DNA of 64,000 nucleotides from Clostridium cuniculi (GCF_004353185.1 NZ_SMUS01000011.1:53991-117990); one strand, 5' to 3'. Counted from the stretch's first letter, positions 24,901-33,585 are shown. Notes: generated by a model not told the origin, from the sequence alone. Numbers and translations: made by a program.

Positions 24901-24930
24901 TTTACAATAATTAGAAAGTTATGGTAATAT
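24901..24930 (+). promoter_or_regulatory. Promoter of the guanylate kinase operon
   Basis: TTTACA, 18-base spacer, extended -10 TGGTAATAT, with ATATAAATTAACAAAAA upstream. Confidence 0.7.
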
Positions 24931-24963
24931 AAATTTGTAAGATAAATCAAAGGAGTTGAGAAT

Positions 24964-25551
24964 ATGAAAAATAAATTATTTGTTTTGTTAAGTGAATCAT
25001 CTGGTGGAAAAGATACATTATTAAATATGATAGTAAAAAATGAATTTTTAAAACCAGTTATTTCTGTAACAACAAGAAAAATGAGAAGTAACGAAGAACA
25101 AGATCGTGAATATCATTTTGTAACCAAAGAAGAATTTATGTTGATGGAAGCAAAGAAAAAATTCTTAGAGATTACCCAATGTATTATTCCATCAGAGGGA
25201 GTTGTAAAATATGCTATGGCTAAGAAAGATGTTGTTTTGAGTAAAAGCAGCTATGTAGTAATATTGAATCCAATAGGCCTTCAGCAAGTAGAAGAACAAT
25301 TAGGAAAAGAGAATGTTGTTAGTATTTATATACATAGAAATGATAAAGATAGATTTATAAGTTATCTAAATAGAGAAGAAAAAGAATTTAATTTGATTTT
25401 AGAGGATGCATACGAAAGATTTAAGAAAGACTTGAACGATTTTGCAGGAATAGAAACCAAAGTAGATTATGTAATTAATAATGATGGTTCTTTAGAAGAT
25501 ATGATGGTGCAATTCCTGGAGATATTAAATATAGAAAGTTCAAAACAATAA
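24964..25551 (+). CDS. Guanylate kinase-like nucleotide kinase
   Basis: 195 residues with the guanylate kinase layout: P-loop region at residues 9-18, PVISVTTRKMRSNEEQDREYHFVTKEEF (the GMP-binding TTR..R..E..G..Y.F pattern), then a late LVDYVINND-like strand. The P-loop reads SESSGGKDTL instead of the usual GPSGSGKST, losing the first glycines but keeping GK. It would phosphorylate GMP/dGMP to feed DNA synthesis, consistent with the nrd and dUTPase genes at the far end. It leads a long operon of small genes. Confidence 0.75.
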   Translation: MKNKLFVLLSESSGGKDTLLNMIVKNEFLKPVISVTTRKMRSNEEQDREYHFVTKEEFMLMEAKKKFLEITQCIIPSEGVVKYAMAKKDVVLSKSSYVVILNPIGLQQVEEQLGKENVVSIYIHRNDKDRFISYLNREEKEFNLILEDAYERFKKDLNDFAGIETKVDYVINNDGSLEDMMVQFLEILNIESSKQ

Positions 25552-25592
25552 TATAAATTAAAATAATAAATTGATAAAAGGAGAGATATGAG

Positions 25593-25781
25593 ATGGTAGA
25601 ATTATTAAAATTATATGGAATGAGAGAAAGAGCGATAAAGAGGGCTAGAGAGTTAGAAGCATTGCTTAATATAAGAAAAGAACAAGATGTTGAATTAGAA
25701 TTTAAGTTTAATATATTAGTTAGAAAAATACATAAATTGGACAATGAAATATTTGAAGCTGAAAGAAAATTACAACGATAG
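25593..25781 (+). CDS. Small coiled-coil protein, 62 aa
   Basis: 62 residues of charged helix. AAAGGAGAG site. The end overlaps possible early starts of the next gene. Unrecognised. Confidence 0.55.
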   Translation: MVELLKLYGMRERAIKRARELEALLNIRKEQDVELEFKFNILVRKIHKLDNEIFEAERKLQR

Positions 25782-25797
25782 GTTAAATGGTGGCGAG

Positions 25798-26034
25798 ATG
25801 TATATAAGTTTTGGTCAAGCTATGGCAAAGCCTAATAGGGTTGTGATTTTAGAAGGCGTAAATGTAGAAAAGATTGCAGCTAAAGATAAGAAAAATAAAT
25901 TTAGAATTGATAAAATCAGAAGAAAAATTCCAATGAATTTTACAAAAATCAATACTGTGTTACATAGAGAGTTAAACAGCATTGAGTATATAGAGTTTTG
26001 GAGAGGTATCAGGATAAAAGAGGTTATAGATTAA
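25798..26034 (+). CDS. Small basic protein, 78 aa
   Basis: 78 residues from ATG 25798 (MYISFGQAMAK), basic in the middle (KDKKNKFRIDKIRRKIP). An in-frame ATG at 25744 would overlap the previous gene by 38 bases; neither start has a strong site. Unrecognised. Confidence 0.5.
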   Translation: MYISFGQAMAKPNRVVILEGVNVEKIAAKDKKNKFRIDKIRRKIPMNFTKINTVLHRELNSIEYIEFWRGIRIKEVID

Positions 26035-26104
26035 TAAATTCATGTTTTTATCAAGAAAAATTAGGAGGAAAAGGAGTAATGAAATTAATTAAAGTATTGC
26101 ATCT

Positions 26105-26329
26105 ATGGAGTTAGCAAGGATTATGACTTCAAAGTGTAGATATAAATATTTTCAAACAAAAGATATTAGATATAAAGAGTTTTGTGATAAGTTCAAAGAG
26201 CTAAAATTTAAGTTTGAAGAAATTGATGTAGATAATGATGAAGTAGCAGATTTAATTAATAGAGTATCAGGTTTACTTATAAAATATAAAATGTTTGAGG
26301 TACAGAGAAATGAAGAAAGAAGCAACTAA
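26105..26329 (+). CDS. Small helical protein, 74 aa
   Basis: 74 residues, helical, charged (YKEFCDKFKELKFKFEEIDVDND). The ATG lacks a good site, but a strong AGGAGG and an 11-codon ORF end right on it (26079-26114), suggesting coupling or a one-base frame error at the start. Overlaps the next gene by 20 bases. Confidence 0.45.
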   Translation: MELARIMTSKCRYKYFQTKDIRYKEFCDKFKELKFKFEEIDVDNDEVADLINRVSGLLIKYKMFEVQRNEERSN

Positions 26330-26687
26330 ATTAAATAAATATTATCAACAAATTATATTAGCTTGTAAAGGTTGGAATAGAGTATATTCAACAAGAAATA
26401 CAATTGAAAGAATATTATCTCAATATTTAGGTGTGGATAGAAAATATATAGATCAAGGCCATGTATATAAATATTTAACTGATATAGTAAAAGAAACAAA
26501 TCCTAAAGCACTAGATAGATTATATTGTTATTTATTTCGTGATTGTGACTCAATTAGTGCTAATCAAATGATAAATAGATTGATTGGTATATTAGGAAGT
26601 TTACAAGTGATAGAAAACGGTGTTGAGCTAATCGAATTAGAATATAATGAAGAAATTATGAATGGTATATGTGGAAGTGAGGTTTAA
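26310..26687 (+). CDS. Hypothetical helical protein, 125 aa
   Basis: 125 residues from ATG 26310 behind GAGGTACAGAG. Helical, basic N-terminus (KKEATKLNKYYQQIILACKGW). Unrecognised. Confidence 0.55.
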   Translation: MKKEATKLNKYYQQIILACKGWNRVYSTRNTIERILSQYLGVDRKYIDQGHVYKYLTDIVKETNPKALDRLYCYLFRDCDSISANQMINRLIGILGSLQVIENGVELIELEYNEEIMNGICGSEV

Positions 26688-26690
26688 TAT

Positions 26691-26927
26691 ATGAAATTAG
26701 ATAAATTTCTTGATAAGATTTTAGAGAATGTTATGTCATGCGGTGGTATAGAAAAAGTAAGAGAATATATAAAAGAAGATATGAAATTATGTGGTTTTAA
26801 CTATGATACTACTAAGGTAGAGTGTCAAGTATTAGATAAGGATAATAATTATGATCCAAGAGTTGAAATATCAAGTGAAGGTTATTCTGATGGCGAAGTA
26901 ATATTTATAGATTATTATATTGATTAA
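26691..26927 (+). CDS. Small protein, 78 aa
   Basis: 78 residues starting three bases after the previous stop. N-terminal helix, then beta (VECQVLDKDNNYDPRVEISSEGYSDGEVIFI). The site GTGAGGTTT overlaps the preceding stop. Unrecognised. Confidence 0.55.
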   Translation: MKLDKFLDKILENVMSCGGIEKVREYIKEDMKLCGFNYDTTKVECQVLDKDNNYDPRVEISSEGYSDGEVIFIDYYID

Positions 26928-26989
26928 TTTGTAATATAAAAATAAGGTGAACAATTTGAAAGTATTGTTTATTAGATGGAGGTATTGAA

Positions 26990-27205
26990 ATGGATACAAT
27001 ATTAAAAATAGGAACTAGAGTAAAAATGGTAAATGTACATGAAAACTTAACAGATATTTATGGTATAGAAAATGGAGATTTGGGATTAATAATTGGGCAT
27101 GGAAGTGAAGGATATGAGTATTTAATAAAGTTTGATGAATTAAAAGAAGGAAGCACTACTAACATCGGGTGTTATCTAAGTAAAAACATAGTTCAAGCAG
27201 TTTAA
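26990..27205 (+). CDS. Small SH3-like beta protein, 71 aa
   Basis: 71 residues, with the pattern of a small beta barrel (IGTRVKMVN, IENGDLGLIIGHG, YEYLIKFDEL). This resembles KOW/SH3-like phage proteins. GGAGG site. Binding role is a guess. Confidence 0.5.
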   Translation: MDTILKIGTRVKMVNVHENLTDIYGIENGDLGLIIGHGSEGYEYLIKFDELKEGSTTNIGCYLSKNIVQAV

Positions 27206-27288
27206 ACATAGAGTTAGTAGCGAATAGTTCAGATATTAAAGTGAATTAATAAAATGGATATTTTAGAGGAATGTGGAGGGGTGTATAA

Positions 27289-27474
27289 ATGGAAAATGCA
27301 AAGATATCAGAAATAATTTTCGCCTTAGAACAAATAAAAGAAATTTATGGTGATAAGCAAGTATACCGATTAGAACTTACAAATAATATATCAGAAGAGT
27401 TGTTATTGGTAGAATTTGAGGACTACCAAAGCCATACAATTGAAGTTAAAACATATGATGATTTTTTTAAGTAA
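27289..27474 (+). CDS. Small protein, 61 aa
   Basis: 61 residues, N-terminal helix then beta (LLLVEFEDYQSHTIEVKTYDDF). GGAGGGG site. Unrecognised. Confidence 0.55.
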   Translation: MENAKISEIIFALEQIKEIYGDKQVYRLELTNNISEELLLVEFEDYQSHTIEVKTYDDFFK

Positions 27475-27488
27475 ATGGAGGTTATTAC

Positions 27489-27695
27489 ATGAGATGTGAA
27501 CAATGTAAATTTGATGATAATTGCAGTTTGAAAGAGATTGCAAAAGACATTACAGGTTGTACTGGTCATAGTGTATCAAGAGAATTGAGAGAAAATGAAG
27601 TTAGATGTTGGCAATGTGGTGATTTGGTAGATGAAGAAAGAGCATTTCAAGATAGGAATTATAAAAATATTTGGATCTGCTTTAATTGTTATTAA
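27489..27695 (+). CDS. Small Cys-rich putative zinc protein, 68 aa
   Basis: 68 residues with CEQCKFDDNC at the start and C-x2-C knuckles later (CWQCGD, CFNC), likely one or two zinc sites. GGAGG site. One of several Cys-rich small proteins in this array. Confidence 0.6.
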   Translation: MRCEQCKFDDNCSLKEIAKDITGCTGHSVSRELRENEVRCWQCGDLVDEERAFQDRNYKNIWICFNCY

Positions 27696-27724
27696 TATAT
27701 TTTAAGCAAGGAGAAAAAGAAAGA

Positions 27725-28059
27725 ATGATAACTGTAAAAGAATTAAAAGAAAAATTAAAAAGAAATGATTATGATTTAACTTTATATTTAGCGATGAAGA
27801 ATATAAATTATTTGAAAGATTAAGCCAATTAAAAAGACACGAAGGTAAATTAGTAAGACATTTTAAAGGTAAAATTTATATAGTAATAGGAATTGCTCAA
27901 CATACCGAAACTGGTGAAGAGTTAGTTATATATAAAGCAATGTATGGTGACTATAAAATATTTGCAAGACCTATAGATATGTTTTTGTCTAAAGTAGACA
28001 AGATTAAATATCCTGAAGTAGAGCAAGAATATAGATTAGAGTTTATAGAGTTAAATTAA
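27725..28059 (+). pseudogene. DUF1653 protein with a single-base frameshift
   Basis: Translation starts MITVKELKEKLKRNDYD and runs into a stop at 27823. The shifted frame continues from about 27797 with FSDEEYKLFERLSQLKRHEG, then VRHFKGKIYIVIGIAQHTETG, VIYKAMYGDYKIFARP and MFLSKV, which is a clear DUF1653 domain. Adding one T in the GATTTAAC run near 27776 restores a continuous gene. This is either a sequencing indel or a recent mutation. DUF1653 proteins are common on phages; function unknown. Confidence 0.75.
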
Positions 28060-28091
28060 TAAATTTAAAATATAAAAGGAGTATAATAAAA

Positions 28092-28856
28092 ATGAAAAGA
28101 CAAAAAGAAATTAATAATTTAATGGAGAATATACATCAAAATATTTGTGACAATTGTAGGAGATGGAATGGGGATTTCTACGAAAATAATTCTATAGATA
28201 CATATAAGTGTAAATATAATACAGATAATAAAGGTTTATATAATGGATTATGTATTGACCATCCTGAAAATTATAAGTGTAAGTATTTTAAAAGAAATAC
28301 TAAAATTATAACTTGTAGATTTAAAAGCAAATATTATAGTACACATCAAGGTGGTGTAAAGATCAAAGAAGTAAAATGGGTTAGAGGAAAATTTAAAAAT
28401 ATTCTAGATACTAGAAAAGTGACAAGTAAAAAAGTTACTAATGATTATATAGTTGAAAAAGATTTTATAGTGGATGGATACAGATGTGTAATTATAGGTC
28501 TCAAATTAGGGCATAGATGTGGTTATATAGAAATTCCTAAAGGTCATTGTCTTTATGGTAAATTTTATGATGATGTAAGTAATCTTATAGATGTTCATGG
28601 AGGTTGGACTTATTCTGAATATACAAGAAATAATTATCCAGCAGAAACAAATAAAAATAGTTGGTGGATTGGTTTTGATTGTGGACATTGGAATGATGGT
28701 AAAGATTTAGAATTAGTTAAATTATTAGGGGATGAAAGATATATAAAACATTGCATTGAAATAAATAACATGTATCCAGAGACAATGGAAATTAGGACTA
28801 CTGAATATGTAGAAAATGAATTAATTGAGGCTGTTAAACAAATCAATAATTTATAA
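28092..28856 (+). CDS. Hypothetical protein with N-terminal Cys motifs, 254 aa
   Basis: 254 residues. The N-terminal 65 have paired cysteines (CDNCRRW, YKCKY, CIDHPENYKCKYF), probably a zinc site. The remainder is alpha/beta with GYRCVIIGLKLGHRCGYIEIPKGH and a Trp-rich stretch (SWWIGFDCGHWNDG) also seen in phage-encoded proteins that recognise small ligands. AAAGGAG site. No family name given. Confidence 0.6.
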   Translation: MKRQKEINNLMENIHQNICDNCRRWNGDFYENNSIDTYKCKYNTDNKGLYNGLCIDHPENYKCKYFKRNTKIITCRFKSKYYSTHQGGVKIKEVKWVRGKFKNILDTRKVTSKKVTNDYIVEKDFIVDGYRCVIIGLKLGHRCGYIEIPKGHCLYGKFYDDVSNLIDVHGGWTYSEYTRNNYPAETNKNSWWIGFDCGHWNDGKDLELVKLLGDERYIKHCIEINNMYPETMEIRTTEYVENELIEAVKQINNL

Positions 28857-28901
28857 GATATTAAGAAGTGTGAAAATAAATTAAAATAAATGAGGAATTA
28901 T

Positions 28902-29063
28902 ATGAAATATTTAATAAAGTTATTAATATTATCTACAATAGCAGGAATTCTACTTGCAGTAATATGCAGAGTAAATAATATACCATTAGAGTATAAAAGA
29001 GCAGTATTACAAGTGTACATATTAGGTATGTTTGTAGGTGGAATAGGTTGGAATTTAAAATAG
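28902..29063 (+). CDS. Small membrane protein, 53 aa
   Basis: 53 residues with two hydrophobic segments (LIKLLILSTIAGILLAVI and VYILGMFVGGIGW). TGAGGAA site. The next gene starts nine bases after its stop. Confidence 0.55.
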   Translation: MKYLIKLLILSTIAGILLAVICRVNNIPLEYKRAVLQVYILGMFVGGIGWNLK

Positions 29064-29071
29064 GAGATGAT

Positions 29072-29479
29072 ATGATGGAAAATTTTAAATATAGAATATG
29101 GAATAAAGCAGAGGATATTATGTACTATCCTAATAATTTAGATTTAGAAAAATGGTTAGTGAACATGGACGGTAATTTAGGTTGCTTAAATTTAAGTGAT
29201 ATGTCTTGGAGTGGTGTAATTCCAAAAGATTTTTATGAGATTCTGCCCTATACAGGCTTTAAGGATAAAAACGGAAAAGATATATATGAAGGCGATATTT
29301 TAACATGGGATAAATTCACCAATGTAGATATAAATATAGGTTTTGTAAGTTATAAAAAGGGTTGCTTTTGGATAGAAAATGGAGTAAAGATAATGCCTAG
29401 ACCATTAAAAGCTGAAGAATATTCTAGGCCAGAAGTTATAGGGAATATTTATGAAAATAAAAATTTATTGGAGGTTTAA
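29072..29479 (+). CDS. YopX-family phage protein
   Basis: 135 residues with the YopX pattern: FKYRIWNKAEDIMYYP start, ILPYTGFKDKNGKDIYEGDIL core and VIGNIYENKNLLE end. YopX proteins are common on Bacillota phages; function unknown. Start at 29072 behind TAGGAGATG; 29075 is equally possible. Confidence 0.85.
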   Translation: MMENFKYRIWNKAEDIMYYPNNLDLEKWLVNMDGNLGCLNLSDMSWSGVIPKDFYEILPYTGFKDKNGKDIYEGDILTWDKFTNVDINIGFVSYKKGCFWIENGVKIMPRPLKAEEYSRPEVIGNIYENKNLLEV

Positions 29480-29482
29480 GGT

Positions 29483-30142
29483 ATGAATAAATATATTAAA
29501 TATTTGTTGTATGTATTAGAACATAAGAAAAATGTATTTAAAACTTGTTGGAATAAAGGTCTGTATTTACATGCTTTTACACACGATTTAAGTAAATTTA
29601 GACCAAGTGAATTTATTCCTTATGCAAGATATTTTTATGGCAATTATCCACCTACTGCACTATTAAAAGATATAGGATATAAAAATATTAAAACTAAAGA
29701 GAAAATTAAAGAAGATTTTGAAAAGGCTTGGCAGTTACATTATGGCAGAAATAAACATCATCCTGAATATTGGATACGTAAGGATATACCTAGAAAACAC
29801 ATAAAACAAATGGTGTGTGATTTAGAAGCTATGAGTTTAAAATTTGGAGGAACTGCACAAGAATATTATTTAAAGAATTATAATAAATGGAATATAACTC
29901 GTGAAACTAGACTTATATTAGAGCAAGAGTTAGATTTAATAAATAAATATAATGGTGCAGTCTGTGAATGTAGCCCAGAGGTTTATATGACTATTGAAGA
30001 GATAATAAAGAATATGGAAGATCATTATAACACTCATGGAAGCATTGCAGATGATAATCCTGAAAATTGTTTAAATAATTTTTTAGTATATGCTTGTAAT
30101 AAATATAATGTAAATATTTATAGATTAGTAAAAGGAGAGTAA
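29483..30142 (+). CDS. DUF5662 family protein
   Basis: 219 residues. HAFTHDLSKFRPSEFIPYARYFYG and AWQLHYGRNKHHPEYW match DUF5662, with His/Asp residues arranged like a metal-dependent HD-type site. Found on many phages; enzymatic role not established. It follows the YopX gene by three bases with a GGAGG site in the YopX end. Confidence 0.75.
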   Translation: MNKYIKYLLYVLEHKKNVFKTCWNKGLYLHAFTHDLSKFRPSEFIPYARYFYGNYPPTALLKDIGYKNIKTKEKIKEDFEKAWQLHYGRNKHHPEYWIRKDIPRKHIKQMVCDLEAMSLKFGGTAQEYYLKNYNKWNITRETRLILEQELDLINKYNGAVCECSPEVYMTIEEIIKNMEDHYNTHGSIADDNPENCLNNFLVYACNKYNVNIYRLVKGE

Positions 30143-30146
30143 TTCT

Positions 30147-30356
30147 ATGAGTGATATTGATAAGAAAATAGTTGAGTTTATACTAAATGAAGAGAATAGA
30201 GATGATGTAGAATACGCTTATTTATACTCAATAGGTGAGTATGGGTGGCAAAGGTTAAGTAGTGGTAATGTGGTATATATTTCACCACCAAAACCATCTG
30301 CTGAAGAATGTGGGAGAGCATTAAGAAGTATGCTAAGTAAAATAAAGGATATGTAG
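30147..30356 (+). CDS. Small protein, 69 aa
   Basis: 69 residues, with AYLYSIGEYGWQRLSSGNVVYISPPKPS suggesting a small beta fold followed by a helix. AAAGGAGAG site. Unrecognised. Confidence 0.55.
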   Translation: MSDIDKKIVEFILNEENRDDVEYAYLYSIGEYGWQRLSSGNVVYISPPKPSAEECGRALRSMLSKIKDM

Positions 30357-30366
30357 GAGGATTAAT

Positions 30367-30755
30367 ATGAAAATTAAATTAAGTGAAATTAAAAATAAAC
30401 AAAATATGGCTATAACTAAAAGTGGTGATCCATGTATCGTTGAATTATTATTAAGAAGATTAAAAACTCAAAAGAGAGGTAAGAAACCAATTTTATATTA
30501 CAAAGGAATGGAAATTATACCAGATGTAAATAAGGATGATATAGAAAGAATCATATATTGTCAACGTTGTGGTTATCAAGAAGTCACAGAGGGGTGGGCT
30601 GATGGAAAACTATGTCCTCATTGTGGGATTCTCATTCATTTGGTTACGAAGGATTTAGAATTAAAGGTACATTACATTATATATATGGAGATAATATATG
30701 GGATAAGTTTAAAGATGAAATAAAAGATAGATATAGGTGGTTGCTAGAAATATAA
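30367..30755 (+). pseudogene. Zinc-ribbon protein with a single-base frameshift
   Basis: Reads in frame to a zinc ribbon (IYCQRCGYQEVTEGWADG then LCPHCG) and then continues implausibly to a stop at 30723. The shifted frame gives FGYEGFRIKGTLHYIYGDN and WDKFKDEIKDRYRWLLEI to 30755. Adding one G to the GGG after CPHC (about 30624-30627) joins them. Probable sequencing indel. Intact product about 129 residues. Confidence 0.65.
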
Positions 30756-30768
30756 TGGAGGGTTAATC

Positions 30769-31083
30769 ATGGTAATGACTAATAAAGATTTATTATCTGA
30801 AATAAAGGAAGTTTTAAATATTGAAACTATATTTGACGCTAAAGATAAAACCTTAGAATATCAAGTAAAATGCATAACACATGATAGTGAATTAAAGATA
30901 TTTAAATTCCTTACTCATGCTGATAAAGTATTGCTAAAAAGAGGAGAATTAATCCATCCAATACATAAACAATTAGTAGATCTTGGCGTAGGTTATATAG
31001 TTGAGGACTATGTAGAAAAAATGACACTTGAACAAGTAGAAGAAATTTTAGGATATAAAATTGAAATCATAGATAAACATTAA
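30769..31083 (+). CDS. Hypothetical protein, 104 aa
   Basis: 104 residues, alpha/beta. GGAGGG site. It ends LEQVEEILGYKIEIIDKH, a tail pattern frequent in small phage proteins. Unrecognised. Confidence 0.6.
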   Translation: MVMTNKDLLSEIKEVLNIETIFDAKDKTLEYQVKCITHDSELKIFKFLTHADKVLLKRGELIHPIHKQLVDLGVGYIVEDYVEKMTLEQVEEILGYKIEIIDKH

Positions 31084-31106
31084 ATTAAATTATAAAAGGA
31101 GTTTAT

Positions 31107-31349
31107 ATGAAAAGAATATATAAATGTCTACATTGTAATAAAAATATTGAAAATGAAAATGAATTATATGACTTCTTAGGAGATTTAACAGGAGATATGA
31201 CCTATCATAAAAAGTGCTACTACGAAATGGTGGAAGAAGATTTATCTAAACTAGATGTTCAATTGTATGATAATAAAGGGAACTTTAGGAGTTTTAAAGA
31301 TATAATGAAAGATTTATCTGATAGCTGGTGTAGATTAATAAACCAATAA
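31107..31349 (+). CDS. Small putative zinc-finger protein, 80 aa
   Basis: 80 residues with CLHCNKNIENENELYDF then YHKKCYYEM: C-x2-C and H-x3-C pairs about 30 residues apart, like a LIM- or HNH-type knuckle. AAAGGAG site. Confidence 0.6.
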   Translation: MKRIYKCLHCNKNIENENELYDFLGDLTGDMTYHKKCYYEMVEEDLSKLDVQLYDNKGNFRSFKDIMKDLSDSWCRLINQ

Positions 31350-31378
31350 AAGACGAATTTTATAAGGAGTGAACTTTG

Positions 31379-31540
31379 ATGTTTAAGATAATAGATTATA
31401 GAGAAGATGAATGGTCAGACGGTTTTGGAGGACAAATTGATTATTACTATAAGATAAGAAACATAAATACAAATGAAGAAAGATGGGTTAATGAATATGA
31501 ATTTAATAATATAAGAAGAAAAGGATTATTAGGTGTATAA
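31379..31540 (+). CDS. Small protein, 53 aa
   Basis: 53 residues, charged and Tyr-rich (DYREDEWSDGFGG, DYYYKIRNINTNEERW). AAGGAGTG site. Unrecognised. Confidence 0.55.
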   Translation: MFKIIDYREDEWSDGFGGQIDYYYKIRNINTNEERWVNEYEFNNIRRKGLLGV

Positions 31541-31568
31541 AAATATTAAAAAAAAGGAGTGAGATAAA

Positions 31569-31778
31569 ATGGCTAAATTTTGCTCGGTAGAATGTGAAGA
31601 AGTTGGTGCTATATGTGATTTTTGTATCTATTATCAAGATGAGTACAGAGATATATTACAAAATGGATCATTTGCTGGTGAAGGAATATGTGGTGTAACC
31701 ACAGAAGAAGTATCTGCTTGTGATGGATATAACTGTGAAAAATTTGAATGCTTTAAATTAAATATTGAGGAGTATTGA
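31569..31778 (+). CDS. Small Cys-rich protein, 69 aa
   Basis: 69 residues with nine cysteines (CSVECEEVGAICDFC early; CGV, CDGYNCEKFEC later). Likely metal-binding. AAAAGGAGTG site. Confidence 0.6.
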   Translation: MAKFCSVECEEVGAICDFCIYYQDEYRDILQNGSFAGEGICGVTTEEVSACDGYNCEKFECFKLNIEEY

Positions 31779-31784
31779 TAATAA

Positions 31785-31979
31785 ATGAGAAAGAGAAGTT
31801 ATTTAAAGTGGAAGAAACATATGAATAGAAGGGCTAAAATGCATAGACGTTTTTATACTAAATTCAAGCAAAACAACCTAAGAAAATTGAATAAAGAATT
31901 AATAGAAAGTGCTAAAATGACCATAAAGGATTTAAACAGAATGTTTTATGATGGAAGATATGAAAGGAGAATAAAATAA
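31785..31979 (+). CDS. Small very basic protein, 64 aa
   Basis: 64 residues, N-terminal half extremely basic (MRKRSYLKWKKHMNRRAKMH), probably nucleic-acid binding. Weak site (TTGAGGAG inside the previous gene). Unrecognised. Confidence 0.55.
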   Translation: MRKRSYLKWKKHMNRRAKMHRRFYTKFKQNNLRKLNKELIESAKMTIKDLNRMFYDGRYERRIK

Positions 31980-32022
31980 ACATGAATAAAACAAGAGATG
32001 TTAAGTAGGAGATTTATCATAT

Positions 32023-32223
32023 ATGAATGCGATATTGTATGTGGGTTATTATAGAGATTATGAAGTATCTATAGAAATTAATGAAAATGATATAACTAAT
32101 GGATATAAAGCTATTAAATGTTTAGAATGTGAAGGTACAGGTATATGGGATTATGTAGATTATATACCTATAGAAGACTGTATATGTTGTAAAGGTACTG
32201 GAATTGTATTGATTAATGTATGA
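32023..32223 (+). CDS. Small DnaJ-type zinc-knuckle protein, 66 aa
   Basis: 66 residues containing two C-x2-C-x-G-x-G repeats (CLECEGTG and CICCKGTG), the DnaJ central zinc-finger repeat. TAGGAG site. Binding of zinc is expected; partner unknown. Confidence 0.65.
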   Translation: MNAILYVGYYRDYEVSIEINENDITNGYKAIKCLECEGTGIWDYVDYIPIEDCICCKGTGIVLINV

Positions 32224-32247
32224 ATATAATAAAAAGAGGTGTAAATT

Positions 32248-32589
32248 ATGAGTGAAATCTTAGAAAATTCAAAAGAATTTTTTGAAAATATGACAGACCA
32301 AGAGTTTGAATGTTTATTGGGTGAGATGGGTGTTAATTATACTAAAGGTATAACATACAAAGGTAAACTATATAAGACATATGAAGAATATGATAGAGCT
32401 ACAAGAGAAGAAGAAGGCTGTATAACTTTTAGAAGAAGGCAATGTAAAACTTGTGATAATTATATTTTTGAAGCAGGAAAATGGTTAGGTATATATGATA
32501 TTTGTAAAGTTGTAAATGAAACTAGAAATATAGATATTCTAATGCATAATAATTATTGTAAATATTTCAAAGAGAAGAAGGAGTGTTAA
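32248..32589 (+). CDS. Hypothetical protein with Cys pairs, 113 aa
   Basis: 113 residues. The N-terminal (KEFFENMTDQEFECLLGEMGVNYTKG) resembles the 38156 gene product, a small intra-array family. The C-terminal has CKTCDNYIFEAGKW, CKV and NNYCKYF, a probable zinc site. Overlaps the upstream region of the macro-domain gene. Confidence 0.6.
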   Translation: MSEILENSKEFFENMTDQEFECLLGEMGVNYTKGITYKGKLYKTYEEYDRATREEEGCITFRRRQCKTCDNYIFEAGKWLGIYDICKVVNETRNIDILMHNNYCKYFKEKKEC

Positions 32590-32591
32590 AT

Positions 32592-33008
32592 ATGATATTA
32601 AATGAAAAGAAGGGTAATTTATTTGAATTAGATAGTAAGTATTTCTTTGCACATTGCATAAGTTCTGACTATGCATTAGGAGCAGGAATTGCAGTTGAAT
32701 TTCAGAAGAGATTTAAATTAAGAGATGGTCTAAAGAGATGTGGAAAAGGTCAACATCCTGAACTAATTATTATAAACAATGTTTTTAATTTGGTTACAAA
32801 AGAGAAGTATTGGCATAAACCAACTTATGAATCTTTAACTACATGCATTAGATACATGAGAGACATGTGTAAGAATTGCGATATTAAGTATTTGGCTATG
32901 CCAAAGATAGGTTGTGGTCTAGATAGATTATCATGGTCAAAGGTTAGAGAAATCATAAAGGAAGAGTTTAAGGATCTAGATATAGAAATTGAAGTTAGAT
33001 ATTTATAA
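32592..33008 (+). CDS. Macro-domain protein (ADP-ribose binding, ALC1/TARG1-like)
   Basis: 138 residues. KKGNLFELDSKYFFAHCIS start, YALGAGIAVEFQKRF (phosphate-binding loop) and LAMPKIGCGLDRLSWSKV near the end are the macro fold of the ALC1/TARG1-like branch, which removes ADP-ribose or acetyl-ADP-ribose adducts. On a phage-like element it could reverse host ADP-ribosylation-based defence. That is inference. Start at ATG 32592 behind AAGGAG, overlapping nothing of substance. Confidence 0.8.
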   Translation: MILNEKKGNLFELDSKYFFAHCISSDYALGAGIAVEFQKRFKLRDGLKRCGKGQHPELIIINNVFNLVTKEKYWHKPTYESLTTCIRYMRDMCKNCDIKYLAMPKIGCGLDRLSWSKVREIIKEEFKDLDIEIEVRYL

Positions 33009-33036
33009 AATAAGTGTTTTATAAGGAGGTAATTTT

Positions 33037-33585
33037 ATGATGGAAGGATTAATAGGGACATTAGGAGTTTTTGCAGGAAGTGCAATAACATATTATTTTC
33101 AACAAAGAATGAAGATTCAAGATCAAGAATACAAAGAAAAATCTATTATTAGAGAGTTAAAACTTGAAAAATACGAATCTGTACTAGAAGACATTAAAAA
33201 TCAAACTAGAAGTTATGGAGCTGTGTATTTATCAATAAATAAAATATTGGAATTATACGAGTTGAAAAATATTACACAAGAAAAATTAAATACTTTAATG
33301 CATAAAATAGAAAAGGAGGGAAATTATTATTGCAATAATTTATATAGGTATGGATTTCTATTTAATATAGATAATATTGATATCACAGTAGACTCAGATT
33401 TAAGTACAGATTACATACAATTATATATCGACATAATACCCAGAATAAATATAGAGAATATCAATAATGGTGATTTTAGATGGGATATGAAAGTCTTGAG
33501 CATAAAAGCAAAAACATTAAGCGAGCAATATTTAGAACTATCAAATAAAGTAAAATGTAATATTAGAGAAGATCTAATAAAATAA
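33037..33585 (+). CDS. Membrane-anchored helical protein, 182 aa
   Basis: 182 residues: a short N-terminal anchor (LIGTLGVFAGSAITYYF) followed by a coiled coil (QQRMKIQDQEYKEKS) and helical domain. The layout is common among phage proteins of unknown function. AAGGAGG site. Confidence 0.6.
   Translation: MMEGLIGTLGVFAGSAITYYFQQRMKIQDQEYKEKSIIRELKLEKYESVLEDIKNQTRSYGAVYLSINKILELYELKNITQEKLNTLMHKIEKEGNYYCNNLYRYGFLFNIDNIDITVDSDLSTDYIQLYIDIIPRINIENINNGDFRWDMKVLSIKAKTLSEQYLELSNKVKCNIREDLIK

Noticed and set aside
26079..26114. 11-codon ORF with an excellent ribosome site before the 26105 gene
   Set aside because: Too short to call; noted only as possible coupling or a frame error in the 26105 entry.
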